Part shown: positions 10,082 through 18,400 of the stretch, in pieces | How the letters are laid out: every line of letters begins with the position of its first letter | Position numbering within the stretch: position 1 is the stretch's first letter | NCBI GenBank assembly: GCA_000817105.1 | Contig: JUEP01000003.1 | Span: 87,678 to 151,677, forward strand | Length of the DNA stretch: 64,000 bases | DNA from: a marine actinobacterium MedAcidi-G3 | Lineage (GTDB): Bacteria > Actinomycetota > Acidimicrobiia > Acidimicrobiales > Poriferisodalaceae | Direction: 5' to 3' | Translations under genes and position numbers: made by a program | Notes under the pieces: model-generated | The model's input: the letters and a program-made list of their open reading frames with translations, nothing else | Told to the model about the DNA's origin: nothing | The model's database searches: none

Positions 10082-10801
10082 TTAGAGGTGAAAGATGCCG
10101 TGGAGTCCTGTATCCCACGGGTAGGTGAAGTTGAAACCTTGGCCCCTAAAGAAGGAACCAATAATTACGAGGACCGCCCAAAACATCAGATGCATTGTCT
10201 GCATTGAGATTGCAAATTTGCGATCTTCGGGGGCGTTTGAAGGATTGCGATCTATGTAAGGGGCAAAGCCCAACAACACCAAAACGATTCCAGGCAGAGT
10301 GACGCCCGCGATCATCGGATCGAACATAGTAAGTAGCTCTTGCAGACCTAGGAAATACCAGGGTGCTTTCGAAGGATTCGGAGTTGCATTGTGGTTCGCA
10401 TACTCCAGCAATGGTGCGTTAATAAATAACGAAAAGACGAGTATAAAAGCGGTCAAGAACAGCGCCGCCGTGAACTCCGCAGCAAGGAGATGCGGCCAGA
10501 CGTGCACCTTGTCACCCGGATTGGCCTTCACATCCTGGATTGAGCCCGACTTAACTACCGTCAATAATCTATGTGTGTTGCCGCTCGGTCCTGCCATCGC
10601 AGGTGGGGCAATAGTAGCTACCCCGCCACCTGTGGCTGCAGGGGTTCCTCCCTGTTGGCTCTGTTCGAGTAAAGAACGCGGGATAGTTTCGCCGTCGTCG
10701 TCGGAATCAGCAGCGGTATTACTGACGGGGGCTGAGCCTCCGTCCGCTGCCGCTTTGGCTTCTTGACTTCTTTTTAATAAGTGTTCAGGAATTTCAGTCA
10801 T
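10082..10801 (-). CDS. Cytochrome b C-terminal subunit (subunit IV type) with unusual N-terminal extension
   Basis: C-terminal part of a split cytochrome b, as in b6f-type complexes. The hydrophobic part (from about residue 108) has three transmembrane segments and the quinol-site motif, here APWYF in PSKAPWYFLGLQEL in place of the PEWY of mitochondria. The first 100 residues are a hydrophilic, Ala/Gly/Ser-rich extension holding two copies of a short motif, IPEHLLKRSQ (4-13) and IPRSLLEQSQ (40-49). A related motif opens the cytochrome c at 12888. It follows the N-terminal cytochrome b gene after 22 bp. Confidence 0.93.
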   Translation of the reverse strand: MTEIPEHLLKRSQEAKAAADGGSAPVSNTAADSDDDGETIPRSLLEQSQQGGTPAATGGGVATIAPPAMAGPSGNTHRLLTVVKSGSIQDVKANPGDKVHVWPHLLAAEFTAALFLTAFILVFSLFINAPLLEYANHNATPNPSKAPWYFLGLQELLTMFDPMIAGVTLPGIVLVLLGFAPYIDRNPSNAPEDRKFAISMQTMHLMFWAVLVIIGSFFRGQGFNFTYPWDTGLHGIFHL

Positions 10802-10823
10802 GAGATTGCTTTCAACCGCCTAT

Positions 10824-11621
10824 CTATAGCGGTCCGGAGATTCCGCCATCTTTGCGGACTCTCCAGAAATGAATTGCCAGAAAGATGACAAGGACGAACG
10901 GGAGCATCAATACGTGTAATACGTACCATCGGAGAAGGGTTTCAGCACCGATTTGTTTACCTCCCAAGAGGACAAAGCGAACTTGGTCTCCGAATACCGG
11001 AGTGAAACCCATCATGTTTGTACCGACCGTTACAGCCCATAGAGATAATTGATCCCAGGGCAGCAGATAGCCAGTAAACGAAAGTAGAAGCGTGAGCTTT
11101 AAGAGCATCACGCCAACGATCCAGTTGAACTCGCGAGGAGCTTTGTATGCACCATGGTAAAAGACTCTCGCCATGTGCAAGAAGGTAGATAGCACCATCA
11201 AATGGGCGCCCCATCTATGCATGTTGCGAACAAGCAATCCAAAGCTCACCTGTGTGTGTAACGACTCTATATCGCTCCACGCAGCCGCAGCTGTCGGGCG
11301 ATAAAAGAACATGAGGAAAATGCCCGTAATCGTCAACAAAATAAACAAAAAGAAGCTGAGTCCACCAAGGCAGAGCGTGTAGCTGACTTTCACTGCGTGA
11401 CGCTTCACCTTCACAGGGTGAAGGTGATACAGGACGCTATTCATGATCACATAGGACCTGTTCCTAGGGCTGTCGGTGTAACCCTTGCGAAAAATGGAAC
11501 CTGGGCGAAACACAGACGTCCAAAACTGGCTGTCTTGCATCCAATCAGCAGCGGCGCTAGCGCCTTGTTGAAGTTTTTCAGGCAGCGATTGCTTGGGCTT
11601 TTCGATCATATTTTTTGCCAT
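10824..11621 (-). CDS. Cytochrome b N-terminal subunit (b6 type)
   Basis: Diheme cytochrome b half with four transmembrane helices. The two histidine pairs for hemes bL and bH are in NMHRWGAHLM...FLHMARVFYHG (helix B) and the LHVLMLPFVLVIFLAIHFWRVR segment (helix D). SFTGYLLPWDQ, the Qo-site cd loop, is intact. The 265-residue length fits a b6-like half rather than a full cytochrome b, so the protein must pair with the product of the next gene. About 80 hydrophilic residues precede helix A. Confidence 0.94.
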   Translation of the reverse strand: MAKNMIEKPKQSLPEKLQQGASAAADWMQDSQFWTSVFRPGSIFRKGYTDSPRNRSYVIMNSVLYHLHPVKVKRHAVKVSYTLCLGGLSFFLFILLTITGIFLMFFYRPTAAAAWSDIESLHTQVSFGLLVRNMHRWGAHLMVLSTFLHMARVFYHGAYKAPREFNWIVGVMLLKLTLLLSFTGYLLPWDQLSLWAVTVGTNMMGFTPVFGDQVRFVLLGGKQIGAETLLRWYVLHVLMLPFVLVIFLAIHFWRVRKDGGISGPL

Positions 11622-11639
11622 CTAAATTCCGCCTATTCC

Positions 11640-12056
11640 TCAGAGTCGCATGCCGTAGGCGTAGCCGTGAGTGTGAGTCCGACCGTGGGTGTCGCCTTCA
11701 GCGGGGGGAGTTTCAACTACTTTGCCCAGTGTTATGACGCCGGTAGGGCATCTATCAACGCACAAAGCGCAGCGAGTACATACGTCGTCATCAATTATAA
11801 AAATTGCATTATCTGCTGGATCCAGGCCGGGGAGGTCTGCGTCGATAGCTTCGTCAATCGCCTCTAAAGCTACGTAGTGAATACACTTCCACGGGCAAAT
11901 ATCGACGCAACCTTCGCATTGGATGCACTCGGATTGATCAATATTGATGAATTGTTTTGGTTTTACCGCCGCAGCAAGATAATCGGCGTCGACTGTTTGC
12001 AGCACATAGTCGTCTACGAACCGCGGCATTGGCGGGTTGGCCTCAGTCTTTGCCAT
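11640..12056 (-). CDS. 2x[4Fe-4S] ferredoxin-type protein inside the bc operon
   Basis: A 138-residue protein with two cluster motifs, CIQCEGCVDICPWKC (about 44-58) and CTRCALCVDRCP (about 92-103), the standard bacterial two-[4Fe-4S] layout with a 35-residue insertion between the motifs. No signal peptide is visible, so it should be cytoplasmic. The C-terminal tail is rich in His, Gly and Thr. It lies between a membrane protein gene (1 bp gap) and cytochrome b (18 bp gap) on the same strand, which points to a role with the bc complex; its redox partner cannot be told from sequence. Confidence 0.9.
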   Translation of the reverse strand: MAKTEANPPMPRFVDDYVLQTVDADYLAAAVKPKQFINIDQSECIQCEGCVDICPWKCIHYVALEAIDEAIDADLPGLDPADNAIFIIDDDVCTRCALCVDRCPTGVITLGKVVETPPAEGDTHGRTHTHGYAYGMRL

Positions 12057-12057
12057 A

Positions 12058-12495
12058 TCAACTGCTCTTCATTAGTGGTCGACCAAAATCTGACACCGGT
12101 TCCACAACCGGTTTTTTCTCATCTCGTTTCTGCCACCAAAGCCACAGGAATGGAAGTCCTGCCAAAGCAACTATGTGTTCGATAACTACAACGATGTCAG
12201 AAACCTTCTTTAAGTCCATCCGCATCGGTGGGAACGTAATTGGGTTTCCATCGAGGAACTGACCCTCGGTGAAGAGCATGCGCTCAACAGACCATCCCCA
12301 TTCATTATCAGTGAGACGAATCCAACGGTCAGGCACAACTCCAAACACCATGAGAAGGAGCATGAAAACAAATGCTGAACCGAGCATCGCTTCGCCCCAG
12401 GATGTGGGACGGTCAATGGGCCGACGGCGTCCGTAGGCAACGATTCCGTACACCATAAGACCCGTGATCATTATTGATGTCACAAGTGCGACCAC
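12058..12495 (-). CDS. Membrane protein, first gene of the bc-nuo block, function unknown
   Basis: A 145-residue protein with hydrophobic segments at about 2-21, 36-54 and 100-117, a GRRRPIDRP loop after the first, and a basic C-terminal tail. I do not recognise a named family. It is the promoter-proximal gene of the respiratory block and is separated from the ferredoxin gene by one base. Translational linkage makes it a candidate partner or membrane anchor of the ferredoxin; this is inference from position only. Confidence 0.7.
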   Translation of the reverse strand: MVALVTSIMITGLMVYGIVAYGRRRPIDRPTSWGEAMLGSAFVFMLLLMVFGVVPDRWIRLTDNEWGWSVERMLFTEGQFLDGNPITFPPMRMDLKKVSDIVVVIEHIVALAGLPFLWLWWQKRDEKKPVVEPVSDFGRPLMKSS

Positions 12496-12887
12496 TGGCC
12501 CTCCTATCTACTACTTACTATCAGTCCGTGCTTACTGAATATTGGCCAGACTCCGAGGAACCTGGGCCTATGCAAATCCACATAATGGACTTACGTTCAA
12601 ACCTATCGGAGTAACGCCCGGATCGGTCTACGTTTTACTACGCATTCACGACGGATTCGCAACTCACGAACGCCTTATATGGTGGCACTCGCGAGCAGTG
12701 AATGCCGAACCCAAACCAGGATTTTTTTTGAGAACTTCATTCCGAGTACAACTTAGGCAAAAATCGTCTGCCAAACTTGGCCTCCTACCCCTGCTAGCGC
12801 CTATCTTTGATGAGCGCACGCATCTTATTTATGTAACAGTAAAATCCGCAATGCGGGATTACCGGTTGGAATCTCGCGGAGGACAAA
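12496..12887. promoter_or_regulatory. Divergent intergenic region between the bc-nuo block and a cytochrome c gene
   Basis: A 392-bp region between divergent transcription units. It must hold the promoter for the leftward bc-nuo block and one for the rightward cytochrome c. An open frame on the plus strand (12542-12916) lacks a ribosome-binding site and any family resemblance, so I treat it as non-coding. I could not assign convincing -35/-10 boxes. A GGAGG at 12878-12882 is the ribosome-binding site for the GTG at 12888. Confidence 0.5.
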
Positions 12888-13661
12888 GTGACCGAAGTTC
12901 CCGAGTATCTATTTGAGCGTTCCAGACAGAGGCGGGTAGCGCTGGGCCTACTTGAAGACGATGGCGGTGGCGGAGCTGTCGCCTCTGATTCGGCAGACAG
13001 TGGAAGCAGCGGAGTTAGTTCCGGACCTAGCAGTGCAGATGTAATTGCTGCAGCTAAGGCTGATGCCAAGCTAGAGCAAGTTACTCATACAGAGATAGAA
13101 CCGGAATGGGTCACCGCTGCTAACACCAGAACAAAAATTCCCATGTGGGTTTTGCCCATTATGTTTTTCTTGCCGTTGTGGGCATTTGTCTATGTCAAAA
13201 TGACCGAACCCCCACCAGAGCCTGTGACAGCTATGACTGAGGGTGCCGCAACTTATGCTGCGCAGTGTGCCAGTTGCCACGGTGGCAACGGAGCTGGGAG
13301 CGAAGGCGGAGGAGTTGGACGCCCTCTATATAACGGCGAAGTCTTATTGACCTTCCCGAAGCTGGACGCCGAGCTGATGCTTTGGCTTACCGTCGGTTCT
13401 GAAGGCATCGGTATCGGAAATCCTTATGGTGCAACTGATAGACCCGGAGGCGCCCATATTTCAGGAGAAACCGGCGCAAACATGCCTGGATTTGGCGGGG
13501 TGCTCACCGAGTACAAGATCTATTCGGTGGCCCGTTATATTCGCGAAGTATTAAGCGGAGAGACCTTGAGCGACGACGAAATAGCTGTTCGTGATGCCGA
13601 ATGGGAAGAGTTAGGCGGCGGCAAGGACGTTAGCGGAGGCCACGGAGGCGGCGGCCATTAG
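12888..13661 (+). CDS. Membrane-anchored monoheme cytochrome c
   Basis: A 257-residue c-type cytochrome. It opens with about 85 hydrophilic residues that start VPEYLFERSR, closely like the start of the cytochrome b C-terminal subunit at 10801, then a transmembrane segment (about 86-104), then a cytochrome c domain with heme motif CASCH near residue 126 and a probable Met ligand in NMPGFGG (about 201). The C-terminus is Gly/His-rich. GTG start with a GGAGG site five bases upstream. It is divergent from the bc operon and probably carries electrons between the bc complex and the oxidase. Confidence 0.9.
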   Translation: MTEVPEYLFERSRQRRVALGLLEDDGGGGAVASDSADSGSSGVSSGPSSADVIAAAKADAKLEQVTHTEIEPEWVTAANTRTKIPMWVLPIMFFLPLWAFVYVKMTEPPPEPVTAMTEGAATYAAQCASCHGGNGAGSEGGGVGRPLYNGEVLLTFPKLDAELMLWLTVGSEGIGIGNPYGATDRPGGAHISGETGANMPGFGGVLTEYKIYSVARYIREVLSGETLSDDEIAVRDAEWEELGGGKDVSGGHGGGGH

Positions 13662-13730
13662 TTCCAGCGTTGCAATATCGGCCTGATCAGAATCTAAGAA
13701 CGTCAAACTGGAGCCGGAGGAAATGCGCTA

Positions 13731-14996
13731 ATGACAATGCGTCTTTCTACAGAGGTCCTGGTAATCGGGGCTGGACCTGCCGGCACGTCAGCAGCTCATT
13801 GGGCCGCGAAATCCGGTCGGATGGTTGTGCTACTTGAGAAAGAAACGATGCCTCGTGAACGGGTGTGCGGTGACGCGTTAACACCGAAGGCAGTTGGCCA
13901 TCTAGCTGACATGGGAATTGATGTCACCAACGAGAACTTCCATCAACATCATGGATTACGTATGACGGCCCATGGTCAAAGCATCGAACTCCAGTGGCCT
14001 ACAGACCATGACCACCCAAGTCACGGTTTAGTGATTCGACGTCACACGCTTGACAACTTTCTGGTCCAACATGCCGCTGATGCCGGAGCGCAAGTCTGGA
14101 CCGGTGTTGAAGTTACTGAGCCAATAATCGAACACGGCCATTTACGTGGCTGTCGGGCAGTCGGTTTGGGCCACGGGAGTGGTCCCGCTGGGGAAATAGA
14201 GGTGAGGGCTCGATTTGTCATTATTGCGGACGGTCCGCTCTCTCCTTTTGGCAGAGCCTTAGGGACCGCCCGGACGAGGACCTACGCTCAAGGTGTCGCC
14301 ATGCGGGGTTATTTTCCGAGCCCCCGTCATAGTGAAAACATCATCGAGTCAGTTTTCGATCTACGCGACAGCGCCGGCCATCAGCTACCGGGCTATGGAT
14401 GGATATTCCCGGTTGGTGATGGGACCGTGAACACAGGTGTCGGATTATTGAGTCACCATCACGGAAACGACCCCCAATCTATTCGTGAATTATTTAACAA
14501 ATGGATCCGGCAAATCCCTGAATCTTGGGGGGTTCACATTGATGACATTGAAGATGAACCAAAAGGAGGACGGTTACCGATGGGCGCATCGGTTCGTCCG
14601 AGATCAGGGCCTAACTGGGTCGTAGTAGGCGATGCGGCCGGAAGCGTAAATCCTTTTAACGGTGATGGTGTCGAGCCAGCTTTGAGCAATGGGCGGCTAG
14701 CCGCCTCTGTCGTCCATGACGCACTTGCGAAGCGTGATGGCCTCGAGCTTCGCCGCTACGAAAAGCAACTTACCTCAAGCTACGACCACTACTACCGACT
14801 GGGAAGATTGGTTACTGAAGCTCTGGGTAAGCCAGGCTTGATGAGGCGCCTTACCTTACTTGGCATTCAATCGCGAGTCCTGACAGAACTCGTGATGAGA
14901 ATTTCAACCAACTTGGTTAATAACGATGCAGGCGGCACAGAGTCTGTTTACGAAATTGGCAAAGTACTTGCTCGGCTGATTCCTGATCGCGATTAG
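13731..14996 (+). CDS. Geranylgeranyl reductase family FAD-dependent oxidoreductase
   Basis: A 421-residue flavoprotein with the N-terminal FAD dinucleotide-binding motif GAGPAGTSAA, the family motif PRERVCGDALTP at about 43-54, and the second FAD motif GDAAGSVNPFNGDGVEPAL. Family members reduce isoprenoid double bonds; the actinobacterial MenJ reduces menaquinone side chains. With bc and nuo genes next door, a menaquinone-modifying role is likely, but substrate is inference. It starts 69 bp after the cytochrome c gene with a GGAGG-like site, probably in the same transcript. Confidence 0.85.
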   Translation: MTMRLSTEVLVIGAGPAGTSAAHWAAKSGRMVVLLEKETMPRERVCGDALTPKAVGHLADMGIDVTNENFHQHHGLRMTAHGQSIELQWPTDHDHPSHGLVIRRHTLDNFLVQHAADAGAQVWTGVEVTEPIIEHGHLRGCRAVGLGHGSGPAGEIEVRARFVIIADGPLSPFGRALGTARTRTYAQGVAMRGYFPSPRHSENIIESVFDLRDSAGHQLPGYGWIFPVGDGTVNTGVGLLSHHHGNDPQSIRELFNKWIRQIPESWGVHIDDIEDEPKGGRLPMGASVRPRSGPNWVVVGDAAGSVNPFNGDGVEPALSNGRLAASVVHDALAKRDGLELRRYEKQLTSSYDHYYRLGRLVTEALGKPGLMRRLTLLGIQSRVLTELVMRISTNLVNNDAGGTESVYEIGKVLARLIPDRD

Positions 14997-15059
14997 TCGT
15001 TTATCGCGAAGACATTGACTTCACTGCAATCTCGGATAGCAGAGTCAGCTGATATTTTG

Positions 15060-15731
15060 TCAATTCGGATCATGGAACACTAAATCGAGCAATTGGTCGG
15101 CGGGCAGATCGTCAAGTGACTTGTACCGGGCATAAGCACCAGAGAAATTTAAAGATTCAACCAAAGGGTTCGGCACAACAATGGTGCGGAGCCCCGCAGC
15201 TAAAGCAGCCTTCAATCCGTTCGGACTGTCTTCCACTGCAACTGCAGAGCCTGCTGTCACACCCAAAAGTTGCAGTGCACGAAGAAACACATCGGGAGCA
15301 GGTTTAGAAACTCCAGCCACATCATCTCGACAAACAACATAAGAAAAGCTTTCAAATAAGCCGACGCGCTTCAGATGCTGGTCCACCCAACTATGAGGCG
15401 AGCTTGAAGCCACGGCTGTCAAGATTCCGAGTTTCTTGGTGGCTTCAAGTAATTCCAGCACTCCGGGCAGTAACGGCTGGCTTTCGGTTAATTCATCTTT
15501 AATTCGTTGACGCTGCTTCATCACTGAATCATGGTCTAGCTGCGTGCCAAGCCGATTCTCTAGTTCTTGCACCCAAGCGGATTTGCGATCAGTTCCCATT
15601 CCCGCAAGCCACCACTCCATAGGAAAATCAATTCCGTAACTAGCCCAAATTTGGGCCGTTGATTCATAAGCAGGACTCTCGGTGTCAATTATTGTCCCGT
15701 CGAAATCCATAATTAATGCCCTTGGTTCCAT
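15060..15731 (-). CDS. HAD-superfamily hydrolase, beta-phosphoglucomutase-like
   Basis: A 223-residue protein with the HAD motif I DFDGTIIDTES (nucleophile Asp first), a helical cap, a Ser/Thr motif II (VASSSPHSW), the motif III Lys in GVSKPAPDVF and motif IV EDSPNG. This is the phosphatase / phosphoglucomutase-like branch; substrate unknown. The frame is open upstream into hemD, but the ATG at 15731, two bases after the hemD stop, gives the correct N-terminus. Confidence 0.88.
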   Translation of the reverse strand: MEPRALIMDFDGTIIDTESPAYESTAQIWASYGIDFPMEWWLAGMGTDRKSAWVQELENRLGTQLDHDSVMKQRQRIKDELTESQPLLPGVLELLEATKKLGILTAVASSSPHSWVDQHLKRVGLFESFSYVVCRDDVAGVSKPAPDVFLRALQLLGVTAGSAVAVEDSPNGLKAALAAGLRTIVVPNPLVESLNFSGAYARYKSLDDLPADQLLDLVFHDPN

Positions 15732-15733
15732 AG

Positions 15734-16486
15734 TTAAACCAGGACTCCAATCACTGCTTGGAGCAGGCCTTCTGTCGACTGAGATTTCGCAATTCCCGAA
15801 ACTTCTAACCCTTGGACCCGACATTCTTCTGCTGTTGTTTGTCCAATCGCAATGATTTTGGATGCTGTAAGGCCTCGTGTTTGTTCTAAGTGACCCTTTA
15901 CAGCCGAAGGTGAAGCAAAGATCACAACATCTGCTTTTATAGCTCGCTCGACTAAATCATCCGCTAACGACGGGAATACGGTTCTATAGGCAACGACCCG
16001 GTCTACCTTCCAACCTTTACTTGTGAGAATGTCGGAAAGTTCAAGCCTGCCATCGGAAGCCATCGGTATTAAGACTCGATCATCAGACGCAGGGGCAGGG
16101 AATGCTTCCGCTAGTGAAAGTCCGTCATTGTTACTCGGTACCAGATCTGGTTCACGTTTCAATTCAGATAGCACCTTAGATGCAGTAGACGGACCAATCG
16201 CCGCTAATCGCAGGCCATCAAATTTTCGCAGAACACCACGTCGCGCTGCTCGAGCCATTAAGGCGGAAACAGCATTTGAGGATTGGAAGGCGATCCAGGA
16301 AAATCTCTCGAGCCTAAGGAGGGCATCGTCTAAAGGTTGGCCTCCATCCATCGGCGGGACTATGGCAATAGCCGGAGCTGGGACAACATCGGCACCTTCG
16401 CAGCGCAGAGCTGAAATGAGGTCACCACTCTGGTGAGACGCCCTCGTAACTACCACCGATTTCCCTGCGAATAAATCAGTGGTCAA
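15734..16486 (-). CDS. hemD: Uroporphyrinogen-III synthase
   Basis: Cyclises hydroxymethylbilane to uroporphyrinogen III in heme synthesis. A 250-residue HemD-type protein: N-terminal VVVTR-like strand, the SWIAFQSSNAV segment, and FASPSAVKGHLEQ with AIGQTTAEEC near the C-terminus, which are the recognisable positions in this poorly conserved family. The start is a TTG overlapping the hemC stop by four bases (TTGA). It directly follows hemC, the enzyme that makes its substrate. Confidence 0.9.
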   Translation of the reverse strand: MTTDLFAGKSVVVTRASHQSGDLISALRCEGADVVPAPAIAIVPPMDGGQPLDDALLRLERFSWIAFQSSNAVSALMARAARRGVLRKFDGLRLAAIGPSTASKVLSELKREPDLVPSNNDGLSLAEAFPAPASDDRVLIPMASDGRLELSDILTSKGWKVDRVVAYRTVFPSLADDLVERAIKADVVIFASPSAVKGHLEQTRGLTASKIIAIGQTTAEECRVQGLEVSGIAKSQSTEGLLQAVIGVLV

Positions 16487-17352
16487 GAGATGTTTCCACC
16501 CTTGTCAAGCAAGTTGTAGCCTCCGCTCGCCAACAATTCTTGGGCTGTTTGGGCGCCTAACATAACTGGGTTACTACCCCGATGCTTTGCCCGCAGTACC
16601 GTGCCCCCATCAAGAGAAGCTAGAACCGTTTCCAAAAAAAGATCATCTCCGCTTCTATAGGCATAGGCGCCCACTGGGAGTTCACACCCGCCGCCAAGCT
16701 CTGCCAGATACGAGCGTTCCGCAATAACGCACGTACCGGTTAACTCATCAACGATTTTTGTTAGCAAAGCGAGTGTTTCAAGGTCATCTTCTCTGCATTC
16801 AATTGCAATTGCTCCCTGCCCCACTTGCGGAATCATTTGATCAGATTCGAACACATAGTCCGCTAAATCTGACATTCCAAGTCGATCAAGGGCAGCTTTC
16901 GCAACTACTACTGCGTCGACATCCGCGCCTTGAGCTATTTCAATCCGGGTCTTTATGTTTCCGCGTAGGCCAACAAAATGAAGATCTGGCCGCAAGTCGA
17001 TCAATTGCACTCGACGACGGGCGGACCCGGTGGCCACAACCCCGCCTTCCGGGATTTCTTCAAGCGATTTCCCTATAAGAGCATCTCTCGGGTCCCCTCG
17101 TTCCAGAAACCCAACAAGATTTAGTCCGTCAGTTGGTCTGGATCTTAAATCCTTTGCACTGTGGACAGCGATATCGGCTCGACCCTCAAGCACTGCTATC
17201 TGGACTTCCTTTACGAAGACTCCTTCGCGATCTTTATCACCTTCTGTAGAGACGAGCAGAAAATCAGTGTCGACTCCCTTAGATTTCAAGCGCGACGACA
17301 CAGCTTCTGCCTGCCAACGAGCTAGAGGGCTTGAACGTGTAGCGATAATCAA
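16483..17352 (-). CDS. hemC: Hydroxymethylbilane synthase (porphobilinogen deaminase)
   Basis: Condenses four porphobilinogens to hydroxymethylbilane. The N-terminal IIATRSSPLARWQAE, the VHSAKDL block with catalytic Asp region, and LGGGCELPVGAYA, which carries the dipyrromethane-anchoring cysteine, are all intact. Length (289) is slightly short of the usual 310. The start is a TTG with a GAGGG site six bases upstream; no in-frame ATG precedes it before a stop. Confidence 0.96.
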   Translation of the reverse strand: MIIATRSSPLARWQAEAVSSRLKSKGVDTDFLLVSTEGDKDREGVFVKEVQIAVLEGRADIAVHSAKDLRSRPTDGLNLVGFLERGDPRDALIGKSLEEIPEGGVVATGSARRRVQLIDLRPDLHFVGLRGNIKTRIEIAQGADVDAVVVAKAALDRLGMSDLADYVFESDQMIPQVGQGAIAIECREDDLETLALLTKIVDELTGTCVIAERSYLAELGGGCELPVGAYAYRSGDDLFLETVLASLDGGTVLRAKHRGSNPVMLGAQTAQELLASGGYNLLDKGGNIS

Positions 17353-17510
17353 TGAAGCCCTCGCTTGAAGGTCAACGGAGTTCTAGACCGAGTGTGCAAG
17401 ATAACAACCTTTTGTTCAGGAGAAGACTTGCTTCGGTGCAACATTCTCGCAGCGTCGCGGACTTGTTGCCACTTCAGAGGGGAGGTGCACAGAAATTTTT
17501 TCCGGTCGGT

Positions 17511-17600
17511 TTATAAAGATATAGATAGCAACTGAATGGTTGCCGCCAAAATAATGACTAACAGCAAAGTGGTTAAGACCAGTGTCGTGGCGGGCCTCAC
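17511..17600 (-). CDS. Predicted single-span membrane microprotein (29 residues)
   Basis: A 29-codon frame starts at a GTG that overlaps the stop of the DUF62 gene by four bases (GTGA) and ends in TAA at 17511. The product is almost entirely a hydrophobic helix (about residues 7-26, Leu/Ile/Val/Thr-rich) after a short VRP start. The four-base overlap is the same coupling used by established gene pairs here, which is the main support. It could also be a chance extension; no homologue can be tested here. Confidence 0.4.
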   Translation of the reverse strand: MRPATTLVLTTLLLVIILAATIQLLSISL

Positions 17601-18397
17601 GTAGCTTCCCGCAACGTCACTTCTGCCCCAACCGAAAGCCCGTTGGGGACTATTCCTTCTTGCTGGCCAGTCGCTATTGCCAACAAGCCATACTCATCGT
17701 CGACAAGCGCTAATTGTCCAGGGTTAACATCCTGTGGGTGCTGGAGTCGGACTACCCGCCGATCGTCACCGAATTCCAGAATTATGACGTCTCCTAAACC
17801 AGACAACGTCTCTCGATCGATATTAAGTTGAGCTGATCCTTGTCGAGTACAACGAATTACCTCTGCCGAGATCGCACCGTCATCCTCTGTTCTTGGCATA
17901 GGTATCAAAGACGGGAGCAGGCGGCTCGGGTCTATCTGTTGACCTAGTTCCACAAGTAGGCCTCCCGCTGCAAGATGTCCTATTACAGGGGCAATGATGT
18001 CGCGTGCTGGATGTATTACTCCCGGCGAAGCATTATGAAGATCTTCGTTTGTCAGCTGCACTGCCTGGCTGGCTCCTCCAACGACGGCCACAGCGGCGCC
18101 AAGTAGACCGTTGTCTGGTCCGACAAGGATTGATTGACCTTCGCCGACTTCGACAGCTATCGCAGGCCTCCCTGCAAGATCACCCACGGACGCTAGTAAC
18201 AGCCCTGGCGATAAATAAGGGACGCTTCTGGCCAACATCAGGGCGCCCCCACGAATATCGTTTGGTTCGATGTTATGGCAGAGATCTATGACCTTTGAAG
18301 ACGGGCTCAGTTCGTGCAATATGGATCGCAGCAGTCCTACGGATTCGTCGTCCGTGCCTAAATCTGTTACGCAAGTAATCGTTCCGAATTCTGACAT
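17597..18397 (-). CDS. DUF62 family S-adenosyl-L-methionine hydroxide adenosyltransferase
   Basis: A 266-residue member of the family that includes SAM hydrolases and the fluorinase/chlorinase enzymes. Visible signatures are the N-terminal ITCVTDLGTDDE, the IEPNDIRGGALML stretch and VGPDNGLLGAAV. Most family members hydrolyse SAM to adenosine and methionine. There is no sign of an organohalogen pathway around it. The ATG lies 3 bp downstream of the proC stop, so the two are cotranscribed. Confidence 0.88.
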   Translation of the reverse strand: MSEFGTITCVTDLGTDDESVGLLRSILHELSPSSKVIDLCHNIEPNDIRGGALMLARSVPYLSPGLLLASVGDLAGRPAIAVEVGEGQSILVGPDNGLLGAAVAVVGGASQAVQLTNEDLHNASPGVIHPARDIIAPVIGHLAAGGLLVELGQQIDPSRLLPSLIPMPRTEDDGAISAEVIRCTRQGSAQLNIDRETLSGLGDVIILEFGDDRRVVRLQHPQDVNPGQLALVDDEYGLLAIATGQQEGIVPNGLSVGAEVTLREAT

Positions 18398-18400
18398 ATT

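Noticed and set aside
12542..12916. A 124-residue frame in the bc-complex upstream region
   Set aside because: Overlaps the cytochrome c start, lacks a start signal and has unprotein-like composition; the region is better explained as promoter.
17597..18397. DUF62 gene as a fluorinase or chlorinase
   Set aside because: Length and motifs fit the common SAM hydrolase branch, and no organohalogen pathway gene is near.
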